This document shows positions 9,243 to 18,393 of a DNA stretch of 33,725 nt, piece by piece. Below the pieces are notes generated by a model. The model had not been told where the DNA came from. It searched no databases and saw only the letters and a program-made list of their open reading frames with translations. Source of the DNA: SAR324 cluster bacterium (GTDB taxonomy: Bacteria; SAR324; NAC60-12); contig JAESQU010000139.1 of the NCBI GenBank assembly GCA_016764995.1, positions 1-33,725 on the forward strand, in the 5' to 3' direction. Positions within the stretch are counted from its first letter, which is position 1; each line of letters opens with the position of its first letter. The translations under genes were made by a program, and so were the position numbers.

Positions 9243-10589
9243 TTATTTTTCTAGGCCAGCACGCCATTCCTGCCAGTTGAGGTAAGCGTTCGCGCCAATT
9301 GTGGCAAATGGTTCCGGTGGGAGACGCGTGGGTTGTACTTCGTTTAGATAGTCATCAATGTAGGAATTCTGGAATCCGCAAGCATACTCTGCAGCCAGAA
9401 TTCCGGAAAGAGTTCCTTTGGAAACACCGAGTCCATTTTGACAACAGGCGGCAAACATATTTTCCTCAAGTTCACCAAACACCGGAACATTATTCCAGCT
9501 CAAGCATAAACGTCCACCCCAGCGGTGTTCCATTTCAACATCTTTGAGCATCGGAAAGCGCCGCTGGAAACTCCGGTCATGGTCACGCACCGCTTTTTGA
9601 ACATCCCGTTCTGTGGCTTCCATTGTTGAATTGAAATGGAACTTGTTGCGCATCAGGATGCGATGTCCGCCCACACCGTAAATTTTACGTACAGATGAAC
9701 CAAATGGATTCGCTGGAGCAACACCCCAACTCGGTTCTCCACCCAACTTGTTGACTTCATCCGTACTCATGGCGCGGGTCATGGAGGCATAAAGGAAAAT
9801 GTGCATCAACCTGCTCTGCATGAAACCAAAGCTCTGAAGATGTCCATTGACACTCAGAATCACCTTGGACGCCTTAACAGAACCTTTGGGGGTTTTGGCC
9901 TGCCAAATTCCATTTGTGCGTTCCAGCGCAATTACAGGTGTTATTTCGTAAATATCCACATTTCCGGATATCCCCCTCGCAAAACCCCGAGTATATGCAG
10001 CTGCTTGAATAGTAACAGTTTTAGGAGTTAGCAAACCGCTCAAGTAATACTCGCTTCCGGTGATACGCTTCATCTCAGCAGAATCCAGCCAGGATGATTC
10101 TTCACCCATGGCTTTCAAATGTTCGATATATTCACGATTGTGCTGATCTCCTTTTTCAGTAGCCGCAGCATTTATTTTTCCGCATGGATTGAACACCTCC
10201 TGTGTAAATCCGAATTCCTCTGCGGCTTCTGCTGCAAAGGCGATGGCGTAACGGTTTTTTCTTGTTTGCAGTACATCCTGTTCTACAGCACCGGCGTAAC
10301 TGTCGGTACTGATATCATGAGGCAAATCGATCATAAATCCGGAATTGCGTCCGGAACTGCCTTCACCGATACGGATTGAATCCAACAACACGATCTTTTC
10401 ATTTGCCCGCAGTTGATTCAGCCGTCTTGCCGCTGATAATCCTGCGAATCCTCCGCCGATTACCAGCCAATCTGTAGTAATATCTTCCTGCAAAATACAA
10501 GGCGGTTCTGGTTCCGGAAGTATTGCGTACCAACCTGAAACACCAGGGTTCCCATGATTTGTATTACTGACTCGAATTTTCAGCGACAT
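9243..10589 (-). CDS. DAO-type FAD-dependent oxidoreductase
   Basis: Dinucleotide-binding motif DWLVIGGGFAGLSAARRLNQL and DAO-family layout (GRNSGFMIDLPHD; HRWGGRLCLSWNNVPVFGEL). Confidence 0.85.
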   Translation of the reverse strand: MSLKIRVSNTNHGNPGVSGWYAILPEPEPPCILQEDITTDWLVIGGGFAGLSAARRLNQLRANEKIVLLDSIRIGEGSSGRNSGFMIDLPHDISTDSYAGAVEQDVLQTRKNRYAIAFAAEAAEEFGFTQEVFNPCGKINAAATEKGDQHNREYIEHLKAMGEESSWLDSAEMKRITGSEYYLSGLLTPKTVTIQAAAYTRGFARGISGNVDIYEITPVIALERTNGIWQAKTPKGSVKASKVILSVNGHLQSFGFMQSRLMHIFLYASMTRAMSTDEVNKLGGEPSWGVAPANPFGSSVRKIYGVGGHRILMRNKFHFNSTMEATERDVQKAVRDHDRSFQRRFPMLKDVEMEHRWGGRLCLSWNNVPVFGELEENMFAACCQNGLGVSKGTLSGILAAEYACGFQNSYIDDYLNEVQPTRLPPEPFATIGANAYLNWQEWRAGLEK

Positions 10590-10624
10590 CGTTTTCTGCT
10601 AGAATAATTTAGTAAAATCTACCC

Positions 10625-10750
10625 GTATGGGCGAAAGATTTTTCGCCCCTTCACTCACATTGGTGTATTTATGTTTTGGGCGAAAGATTTTTCGCCCCTA
10701 CATGCGCATCGATGCTTTTGTGTTTTGGGCGAAAGATTTTTCGCCCCTAC
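10625..10750. repeat. Array of three REP-like palindromes with exact 49-bp period
   Basis: GGGCGAAAGATTTTTCGCCCCT at 10629-10650, 10678-10699 and 10727-10748; stem-loop family GTAGGGGCGAAA-GATT-TTTCGCCCCTAC. Confidence 0.92.
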
Positions 10751-11334
10751 ATTTGTTCCCACTCATGATTCGGATATTCATGGTGGCTGTCGCTACTGGA
10801 TTTATAATTTGGATTTTCCCTGTCCAACTGCCATTTCAACGGGTTGTTGTAAATATATTCCCGGACAAGATTCATTTCATTTTCATTGCGTACGACATGT
10901 TCATAATAGTTCCGTTGCCACACTTTGTGGATAGTGCTGTTTTGCCGCAACCATTTGCTAACACCAATCTTAAAACCACGAACAACTGAACCGATCGTTT
11001 TTGATGTTCCAGGAGGTTGATGGATTGGCACGTATTCCCGTAGGGGCGAAAGATTTTTCGCCCTTATTTTAGAATTTGCATCTGAAATGATTATAATTCC
11101 ATGAACATGGTTTGGCATCACAACAAATTCGTCCAATTCCATGTTTGGAAAATGGGACGGAATTTCAACCCAACATTTTTTTACCATCAAACCCATTTTA
11201 TTTAATCGTACCTTCCCGTCCACAACTTTCCCAAAAAGGCATTCTTTATTTTGTGTACAGATAGTCACAAAATACGTCCCAGTCTTGGAATAATCGTAGC
11301 CCTTCATCCGTATAGATCGACGACCTTTTTCCAT
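10747..11334 (-). mobile_element. REP-associated tyrosine transposase (RAYT / Y1_Tnp, IS200-like family)
   Basis: KGYDYSKTGTYFVTICTQNKECLFG...MPNHVHGIIII (HUH motif) and YYEHVVRNENEMNLVREYIYNNPLKW (candidate catalytic Tyr region); flanked by REP palindromes. ORF extends to 11388; likely start MEKGRRSIRMKGYDY at 11334. Confidence 0.93.
11040..11067. repeat. REP copy embedded within the RAYT coding sequence
   Basis: GTAGGGGCGAAAGATTTTTCGCCCTTAT; encodes IRAKNLSPLRE in the RAYT frame. Confidence 0.9.
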
Positions 11335-11412
11335 TCCGCCACCTATCATTGAAATATTTTCATTTGTCAGGGAAATATAATTTTTCATTTGTTGGCACGC
11401 AAATTTTCATTT

Positions 11413-11440
11413 GTAGGAACGAAAGATTTTTAGCCCATAC
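11413..11440. repeat. Decayed REP copy upstream of the RAYT
   Basis: GTAGGAACGAAAGATTTTTAGCCCATAC, alignable over 28 bp to GTAGGGGCGAAAGATTTTTCGCCCCTAC. Confidence 0.8.
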
Positions 11441-11489
11441 TTGTAATTTTACGTGTTCAACTGCGGATTTGTTCAGGATTTTGGAAATG

Positions 11490-12395
11490 TCAACCAGCCA
11501 TGATTATATTGGAAATTTCCGTTTCCAGATTTCGAATCACCTTTTCAAGCTCACTCATTTCCTCAGTAGTCAACGCTTGCAAAGGAAGACGAGGTGGCCC
11601 TGGTCTGAGACCGGCGAGTTCACAACCGTATTTGACGTTCTGGACGAATTTTCCACCTTCTTCCAAAACTCGCATCAACGGCAGCATGGCGGACATAATT
11701 CGGCGTCCTTTTGTGTAATTTCCTTCGAGTACACATGCTTCATACAAGGCAATGTGAACTTTCGGTAAAAAGTTAGAACCAGCGCAAACCCAGCATTTTG
11801 CTCCCCACGCGAAAAACTCCAGCGCCTGATCGTCCATGCCGCAACACAACCCGATGTTCGGATAGTCGTAAGCCAACAGGTGAACACGATTTATGTCTCC
11901 GGAACTTTCCTTGATTCCGCAGAAATTTGTGGATTTTCCCACCTCGTTCAAAAACTCCTCGCCCATATTTGTTCCTGTACGTCCAGGATAGTTGTAAAGC
12001 ATAATCGGCAAATTCGCGGCTCTGTCAATTTGCAGCGCATGCAGTGCGTTTTCCAAATCGGTCGGTACAGCATAAGGTGGTGAATTAACCAGCAGAAAGT
12101 CCGCCTGTGCTTTTTTTGCCTCTTTGGCAAACATCACGGCTTCCTCGGTGCGAGTCGCTCCGGTTCCAACCATCAGTAAAACACGCTTATTGATTACCTC
12201 GCTGGCGAAATTCATCAATTCAATGCGCTCCTCGTTTGTCTGGGCGTAATACTCTCCGGTAGAACCGCCAACCACAATGCAATGTACTCCGGAACCAATC
12301 AGAAACTCCACAACATCGGAAAAAGCAACTTTGTCTATGGTTCCATTTTCTGTGTGCGGCGTGATGATCGGTGTGTAAATTCCTTCAAATTTCAT
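11490..12395 (-). CDS. Dihydrodipicolinate synthase/N-acetylneuraminate lyase family protein
   Basis: MKFEGIYTPIITPHTENGTID; VVGGSTGEYYAQTNEER; LYNYPGRTG; GIKESSGDINR (Schiff-base Lys). ORF extends to 12455. Confidence 0.87.
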   Translation of the reverse strand: MKFEGIYTPIITPHTENGTIDKVAFSDVVEFLIGSGVHCIVVGGSTGEYYAQTNEERIELMNFASEVINKRVLLMVGTGATRTEEAVMFAKEAKKAQADFLLVNSPPYAVPTDLENALHALQIDRAANLPIMLYNYPGRTGTNMGEEFLNEVGKSTNFCGIKESSGDINRVHLLAYDYPNIGLCCGMDDQALEFFAWGAKCWVCAGSNFLPKVHIALYEACVLEGNYTKGRRIMSAMLPLMRVLEEGGKFVQNVKYGCELAGLRPGPPRLPLQALTTEEMSELEKVIRNLETEISNIIMAG

Positions 12396-12708
12396 AACTC
12401 TCCTCATGTTAGTTTGTTGAGCATCATGTTTAACAAGTAAGGCATAAAAAGGCAAACGACAACAGCAAAATATTAGCAGACTGTAAAATTGTAAATTTTT
12501 TATTTTATTGTTTTTTCTACTTTATTCATGTCTAAATCATTCACAGATTGATTATTAACGCAGTACACAGGATAATTCAACTGAGTAGATTTTAATCTGC
12601 CTGTAAAAAATTTTTGACACCGCAAACTGAACTGGCAAAAATCAAAATCCAGATTTTCTTTTTTTCTGACTTTAACTTAAAGACATTTTTTTAAGACTGA
12701 CAAAACCG

Positions 12709-13515
12709 ATGGATTGGATACAAGCCCTCGTTCTGGGCATCGTTCAGGGATTGAGCGAATTTTTACCGATTAGCAGCACAGCACATTTACGTATAGTTCC
12801 GCACTTGCTGGACTGGCAAGATCCCGGAACAGAATTTTCCGCAGTAATTCAACTTGGAACTCTGGTTGCGGTGATGCTCTATTTCCGTCAGGACGTTTGG
12901 CAGCTTTCTTACGCAGCAATCGATGGTCTCTTAAAACGTAAACCTTTGGCTACGCCGGAATCGCGCATGGCATGGAGCATTGCGGCAGGTACTATTCCTG
13001 TTGTGGTTTTAGGTTTGGGATTTAAGGATTTCATCAAAAACGAAGCCCGTGAACTATGGGTGATTGGAACAGCACTGATTGTACTGGCAATTTTTCTTTA
13101 TCTTGCCGAAAGACTTTCTCAGCGTAACCGTGACATCAAACAATTAAGTTTTTTACAAATTCAATTAATTGGTTTAACACAAGCACTGGCCTTGATTCCA
13201 GGTTGTTCCCGTTCCGGTTCCACCATCATGGGTGGATTGATGGTCGGCTTAAACCGTGAAGCCGCAGCCAGATTTTCATTTTTGCTGGGTTTACCCGCGA
13301 TTTTTGGCAGCGGTCTATATGAGCTGAAAGAGCTGATTGAGCTTGGAACAAACAGTGACGGTTATTTAAATTTAGCAATAGGAATCGCCGCTGCTTTTGT
13401 AACAGGTTACCTTTCGATAGAGTTATTGCTGCGTTTTCTCCGCAATCACGGCACACTTGTTTTTGTAATTTACCGGATTGTGCTGGGAACAGGAATATTA
13501 CTGTTTTTGGTTTAA
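12709..13515 (+). CDS. uppP: Undecaprenyl-diphosphatase
   Basis: LVLGIVQGLSEFLPISSTAHLRIVPHLL and PGCSRSGSTIMGGLMVGLNREAAARFSFLLGLPAI signatures; multi-TM. Confidence 0.95.
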   Translation: MDWIQALVLGIVQGLSEFLPISSTAHLRIVPHLLDWQDPGTEFSAVIQLGTLVAVMLYFRQDVWQLSYAAIDGLLKRKPLATPESRMAWSIAAGTIPVVVLGLGFKDFIKNEARELWVIGTALIVLAIFLYLAERLSQRNRDIKQLSFLQIQLIGLTQALALIPGCSRSGSTIMGGLMVGLNREAAARFSFLLGLPAIFGSGLYELKELIELGTNSDGYLNLAIGIAAAFVTGYLSIELLLRFLRNHGTLVFVIYRIVLGTGILLFLV

Positions 13516-13575
13516 TAGCAACTGAAAATTTTCATTCTGTTGTTTTGCACTATTTTTTAATTATTTCAATTACCC

Positions 13576-15064
13576 ATGTTTCATTCACAAGTAAAATTAT
13601 ATTTTGTCCTTGTCTGCCTCTGGACTGCCGCAATAACGTCTGCGCAGGCTTCTCCGGATATGATTGAGCAGTCCGTTTTTCGCATCATAAATTTTCAGCA
13701 AAGTCCGGACTGGAAATCTCCGTGGAAAATGAAACACCAGCAGAGGTTTGGGCAGCGGATTTTTGATTGAAGGTAATTTCATTTTGACCAACGCGCACGT
13801 GGTCAGTAATTCCCGGATGCTGCTCGTCAATAAAATTTCGAGTCCGGAACCTTTTTTGGCAGATGTTGTCGCAATTGCTCATGACTCGGATTTGGCTTTG
13901 CTGAAAGTACGTGACCTAAATTTTTATCAAGATTTAACTCCATTGGTTTTAGGAGGAATTCCGGAATTACGTAGCAGAGTCCGGGCTTATGGATATCCGA
14001 TGGGTGGCCAGGAATTGTCGCGTACCGAAGGCGTCGTTTCACGGATTGAGTTCGGAACCTATGTCCATCCGGGAATTGATTCACACCTGCTAGTGCAAAC
14101 CGACTCCGCAATCAATCCCGGAAACAGCGGTGGTCCGGTAACGCAGTCCGGAAGAGCAGTTGGTGTTGCCTTCCAATCTAATTTGCGTCTGAACGATGTG
14201 GGTTATTTTATTCCTGTTCCGCTCATCAAACGATTTCTCAGCGATATTAAAGATGGAAAATATGATGGAGTTCCGGAAATTGGAGTTGAAACAAGTTCGC
14301 TCATCAATCCTCATTTCCGAAATTATTTGGGACTTCCGGAAAACAGCTCCGGGATTCTTGTTGACAGGGTCATTCCTCATTCTTCTGCAGACGGAGTGAT
14401 TTTAAGCGGAGATGTGCTGACAAAAATCGAAGATGGGCAAATCGACGTCGCTGGAATGGTACGTTACGGCGAACAGCAAGTTACATTTTTCATTGAAGCC
14501 GAAAATCGGCAAATCGGTGATTTACTTAAAATTCAAGTTTGGCGCAAAGGGAAATTCCATAACCTCACTCTCACCCTCAAAGCTCCACCGTTTGGCGCCG
14601 AAATGCGTAACAACTACGATGAACTTCCGGAATATTTGATTTTTGGAGGACTTGTTTTCATGGCCTTGAATCGTAATTACATCCATTCTCCGGGAAACTT
14701 GACACCCTCACTGGCCTATGAACACTGGTATCGCGAGCTTGAAAGACCTCGAACACGACGGGAACAGGCAATTTTAATTACAAGAGTTTTACCAAGCTCT
14801 GTCAATAGCGGCTACACCAATTTGCACAATTTTATCGTCACTACTTTGAATGGTAAATCCATCAACACTTTGAGGGATTTGGACAAAATGCTGAAAGACA
14901 TGCCCGCAGACACGCGTCATGTTGTCTTTGAAAGCGAATGGCAAAAGATGCCTTTGGTGCTGGATTATAAGGAAAGCCTTGAGCAGCAGCAAACAATTCT
15001 TGATCGTTACGGTATTTTGGCCGGTTCAAATATTTCTGTTCAAAAAGACAAAGGTTCGCAATGA
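13576..15064 (+). pseudogene. HtrA/Deg-like trypsin-fold serine protease with PDZ-like region, apparently frameshifted near 13745-13752
   Basis: ORF 13576-13770 carries a signal peptide (MFHSQVKLYFVLVCLWTAAITSAQA) and ...DWKSPWKMKHQQR. ORF 13748-15064 carries GSGFLIEGNFILTNAHVV, HDSDLALLKV and INPGNSGGPV. Removing one base in GGTTTGGG joins them as ...KHQQRLGSGFLIEGN. Confidence 0.8.
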
Positions 15065-16656
15065 AAATAAAAACACTTACTTTGTATCTTTTTGCTTGGA
15101 TGTTGTTTAGCGCGTCTTTTGTTTTGCCGTCTGTATTGAGGGCAGAAGCTCCAGCAATAGAACCATGGTTTCAGCAAGCGGTTCTGTTGAAATCATATCA
15201 GCAGTCATACGACTGGCTCACTCCCTGGGAAAAGCGTGAAATCCGGACACAATCCGGAATGGCGCTGGTTGTCCGCTTGCCTGTTTCAGAAAATAGTGAA
15301 ACAGCGGGATCGCCCACCAAGCAAACCTTGCATCTGCTGACAACAGCGGAAATGGTTGCCGACGCGACTCTGATAGAGGCAACACGTAAAGGCATACGAC
15401 AGCCTTTCCAAGCAAAGCTTGTGCTCATGGACTATGCAGCAAATCTGGCTTTGCTGAATATTGAAAATCTTGAATTTTGGGACAAGCTCCGTCCGGTAGA
15501 ATGGACTCCGGTAAAATCAAAGAAAAAACCTGATCCAAATAATGTTTACTCTTTAAAAATAAAATCTGCTCAAGAGTGGGAAATGGAGTCCGGAACAATA
15601 CAACTCATGGCAGTCGGTCACCGTGATGTAAGTGATTCATGGTTACCACTTTTGAAACTGAGCGGAGTTTCAAAAAGCGGACAGGGATTTCCGCTTTTGC
15701 AGGATAATGAAACCATAGGGATGATTCTTGACACAGGCTCTGGTGAAGCCAAAGCCATGCCCGCAGAAATGCTGCTAGAGTTTTTAGCACACGCGGGAAG
15801 ATATCCATACCAGAGTTTAGCACATCGTGGTTTTCGCTGGCGCAGGCTGCCGCAACGCAGCACAGCCGATTATTTCCAAATTCCTCCGGAGAAACCCGGA
15901 ATCTGGATCAGCAGAGTTTTTCCTCACGGAACAGGTGCAGATGTTTTAATGCGCGGGGATTATTTGACTAAAATTGGAAAATGGCCACTTTCCCATGATG
16001 GGAAAATACAACATCCGGAATGGGGACTTTCGCTGTTTGATCTGCTTTTTTTGGATCAGTTAAAAGTCGGAGATTCGCTTAAACTGTCTGTAATCCGTGA
16101 TGGTAAATCAATAGTTTTGCAGACAAGAGTTTCTGCCTATGAAGAAGATGGACGTACTGTTCCCTTGAAAAGAGTAGGACATCCTCCACGTTATATAATT
16201 CAGGGCGGATTTTTATTTCAGGAATTGACCTTGAATTACCTCTCAATGTGGGGCGCAAACTGGAGATCACGCGCTCCTATTCGGCTGCGTTTGTTTTTGG
16301 AGCAAAACGAGGCTGTGATGATTAATAAAAATAATAACATCATTGAGAGCACGTCTGGAAATAAAACTGATGAGTCAACGCCACGGGTGGTTTTAGTGAC
16401 ACAAGTTATTCCGGATAAACTAAATATCGGCTATCAAAAACTGTCTAACGCAATTGTACTGGAGATCAACGGTAGACAGATACAGCGCTTGAAAGATGTG
16501 AGCGAAGCATTTTTATTTCCCGAAGCAGAATTTCACCGGATAGATTTTCTGCCGGGTTCCGATCGACTGACTGTAGTCTTACCTGTTGCGGAACTCAAAC
16601 AGGCCAACCGACGTATTAAACAAAATTTTCGTATTCCAAAACTTCAATCGCTCTAA
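15061..16656 (+). CDS. Secreted trypsin-like pseudoprotease, paralogue of the preceding protease
   Basis: Signal peptide; shared layout (SYDWLTPWEK vs SPDWKSPWK; PPRYIIQGGFLFQELTLNYL vs LPEYLIFGGLVFMALNRNYI). Triad positions read LLTTAEMV, YAANLALL and SGQGFPLL. Start overlaps the upstream stop (ATGA). Confidence 0.75.
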   Translation: MKIKTLTLYLFAWMLFSASFVLPSVLRAEAPAIEPWFQQAVLLKSYQQSYDWLTPWEKREIRTQSGMALVVRLPVSENSETAGSPTKQTLHLLTTAEMVADATLIEATRKGIRQPFQAKLVLMDYAANLALLNIENLEFWDKLRPVEWTPVKSKKKPDPNNVYSLKIKSAQEWEMESGTIQLMAVGHRDVSDSWLPLLKLSGVSKSGQGFPLLQDNETIGMILDTGSGEAKAMPAEMLLEFLAHAGRYPYQSLAHRGFRWRRLPQRSTADYFQIPPEKPGIWISRVFPHGTGADVLMRGDYLTKIGKWPLSHDGKIQHPEWGLSLFDLLFLDQLKVGDSLKLSVIRDGKSIVLQTRVSAYEEDGRTVPLKRVGHPPRYIIQGGFLFQELTLNYLSMWGANWRSRAPIRLRLFLEQNEAVMINKNNNIIESTSGNKTDESTPRVVLVTQVIPDKLNIGYQKLSNAIVLEINGRQIQRLKDVSEAFLFPEAEFHRIDFLPGSDRLTVVLPVAELKQANRRIKQNFRIPKLQSL

Positions 16657-16714
16657 TAACCGCAAACATAAATCGTTAATTTATTTGCCGCTTTTCGTAC
16701 AGAAATTAAACTCA

Positions 16715-17773
16715 ATGAAAATATTTTCCAGCGATTATTCAGAATTAAATACTTATTTAAAAGCAGCAAGTGAGTGGATTGGAGAAGAAACTCTGCGCTG
16801 CTTTCCTGATGGAGAGCCAAAGGAGTATCTATATGATTTAATGCTTGATTATCCGAATCGTGGAGGAAAACGTTTCCGGCCTGCATTGGTTTTGCTCTGT
16901 TGTGAGTTATTTGGCGGTGATCCGGAAGACGCTCTGAATTCTGCCGTTGCACTTGAGTTGTTTCACAATTTTGCGCTGATTCATGATGACATTGAAGACG
17001 AGTCTTTGTTGCGGCGCGGGAAACCTGCTTTACACCTTCAGCACGGAATCGCACTTGCGCTTAATGCGGGAGATGCTTTGTTGGGATTAGTACACGAAAC
17101 ACTGCTGAAAAATCATGCAAGCTTGGAAAGTAAAATGGCTTTGCGAATCCATCACCATTTGAACAAAGTCATGCGTGCTACCTTTGAAGGACAAGCTCTC
17201 GATATCGGTTGGGTTGCAAAACAAACTTTTCCTGATCGTGCAGAATATCGAGAAATGATAGGCCGGAAAACCGGTTGGTATTCCGGACGAGGTCCCTGTC
17301 AGTGCGGAGCATTGATTGCTGGTGCTTCTGAAACGGAGTTGGAAACAGTCGGCGATTTTGGAAAAGCAATTGGAATCGGTTTTCAGGTTCGTGATGATTT
17401 GTTGAACTTAACAGAAAAAAGTGAAACAGAAGCACCAAGCGCGGGTGCGGGTGGTTACGGCAAAGAACGTGGTGGTGACATCGCCGAAGGAAAGCGTACC
17501 TTGATCACTATTGAACTGTTGGAGCGTCTCTCGGAAAAAGACGCAGAGCGAGTGAGAACTATTTTATTACAAGAACGAGAACAAGTCTCTGAAGCTGATA
17601 TAGATTGGTGTATCGCCCGTGCTGAAAGTACGGGAGCTCTGGATGCCGCGGCTGATTACTGCAAAAAACAGGCTGTTCTGGCTGCCTCCTCATTGAAAAA
17701 TTTCCCCAATCATCCTGCCAAATCTTTGCTTGGAGAACTTGTGGACTACTTGACCATAGGCCGAAAAGCTTAA
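16715..17773 (+). CDS. Polyprenyl (isoprenoid) diphosphate synthase family
   Basis: GGKRFRPALVLL; first Asp-rich motif LIHDDIEDESLLRRG; GFQVRDDLLN; GGDIAEGKRTLITIELL. Start placed at MKIFSSDY. Confidence 0.87.
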   Translation: MKIFSSDYSELNTYLKAASEWIGEETLRCFPDGEPKEYLYDLMLDYPNRGGKRFRPALVLLCCELFGGDPEDALNSAVALELFHNFALIHDDIEDESLLRRGKPALHLQHGIALALNAGDALLGLVHETLLKNHASLESKMALRIHHHLNKVMRATFEGQALDIGWVAKQTFPDRAEYREMIGRKTGWYSGRGPCQCGALIAGASETELETVGDFGKAIGIGFQVRDDLLNLTEKSETEAPSAGAGGYGKERGGDIAEGKRTLITIELLERLSEKDAERVRTILLQEREQVSEADIDWCIARAESTGALDAAADYCKKQAVLAASSLKNFPNHPAKSLLGELVDYLTIGRKA

Positions 17774-17875
17774 CCAAGACTAAAAAAAAATCGACAAATC
17801 ACTAAAAATCTGATAAAAATGGGAGTTAGCTTTTAATCAATTATTTTACAGCTCGCTCAAAACGAAGCGGATCGC

Positions 17876-18343
17876 ATGGCCCGGACTGAGGAAATTTTGT
17901 TAAATCTGCTGGCTGTACCGATTGAAACTAAAGGTTATGAACTCGTAGATATCGAAATTAACAGACAGGGTTCTGAGCAAACTATTCAGTTATTCATCGA
18001 CAGTCCACATGGAATTGGAATGGATGATTGTGTAGCCGTAAATCAGCTTGCACAGGAAATACTGGAGAGCACTGATCCCACTTATGAGACTTATACTTTG
18101 GAAGTTTCATCACCTGGGATTTTCCGGAAGCTGAAAACTCCTGAGCACTTTAAGACTTTTACAGGCAAGAGAATTAAAGTACGACTGCAACAAAAGGTTG
18201 AAGGCGTGAAGAATGCAATCGGCAGCCTTGAGGAGTGCACAGACAAAGAAATCCGTTTGAGACTGGAAACCGATGGCTCTGAAATAGTAATTCCGTTTAC
18301 ACTGATTACCAAAGCTAATCTTGAACCAATACTGGAATTTTGA
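17876..18343 (+). CDS. rimP: Ribosome maturation factor RimP
   Basis: GYELVDIEINRQG...LFIDSPHGIGMDDCVAVNQLAQEILE...YTLEVSSPGIFRKLKTPEHF; immediately upstream of nusA. Confidence 0.93.
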   Translation: MARTEEILLNLLAVPIETKGYELVDIEINRQGSEQTIQLFIDSPHGIGMDDCVAVNQLAQEILESTDPTYETYTLEVSSPGIFRKLKTPEHFKTFTGKRIKVRLQQKVEGVKNAIGSLEECTDKEIRLRLETDGSEIVIPFTLITKANLEPILEF

Positions 18344-18393
18344 CTGATTGATTGAATTTTTGAACGAAACACGTAAAACAAAAAAGGTAAATT

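Noticed and set aside
10625-10750. Possible mini-CRISPR array (22-bp identical palindromic repeats with 27-bp spacers)
   Set aside because: Only three repeats, spacers are related to each other, further copies lie dispersed nearby including inside a RAYT gene, and no cas genes are present. REP elements explain it.
10927-10935. DnaA-box-like TGTGGATAG
   Set aside because: Single copy, one mismatch to consensus, inside the RAYT coding sequence; not evidence for an origin.
10627-10989. ORFs 10627-10989 and 10671-10934 (MGERFFAP... / MFWAKDFSPL...)
   Set aside because: They are translations of the REP array and the antisense of the RAYT gene; no independent support.
12660-12700. CTTAAA...TTTAAG inverted repeat before uppP
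   Set aside because: Weak AT-only stem; no supporting context.
13523-13534. Palindrome TGAAAATTTTCA after uppP
   Set aside because: AT-only core with short arms; expected by chance in AT-rich intergenic DNA and lacks terminator features.
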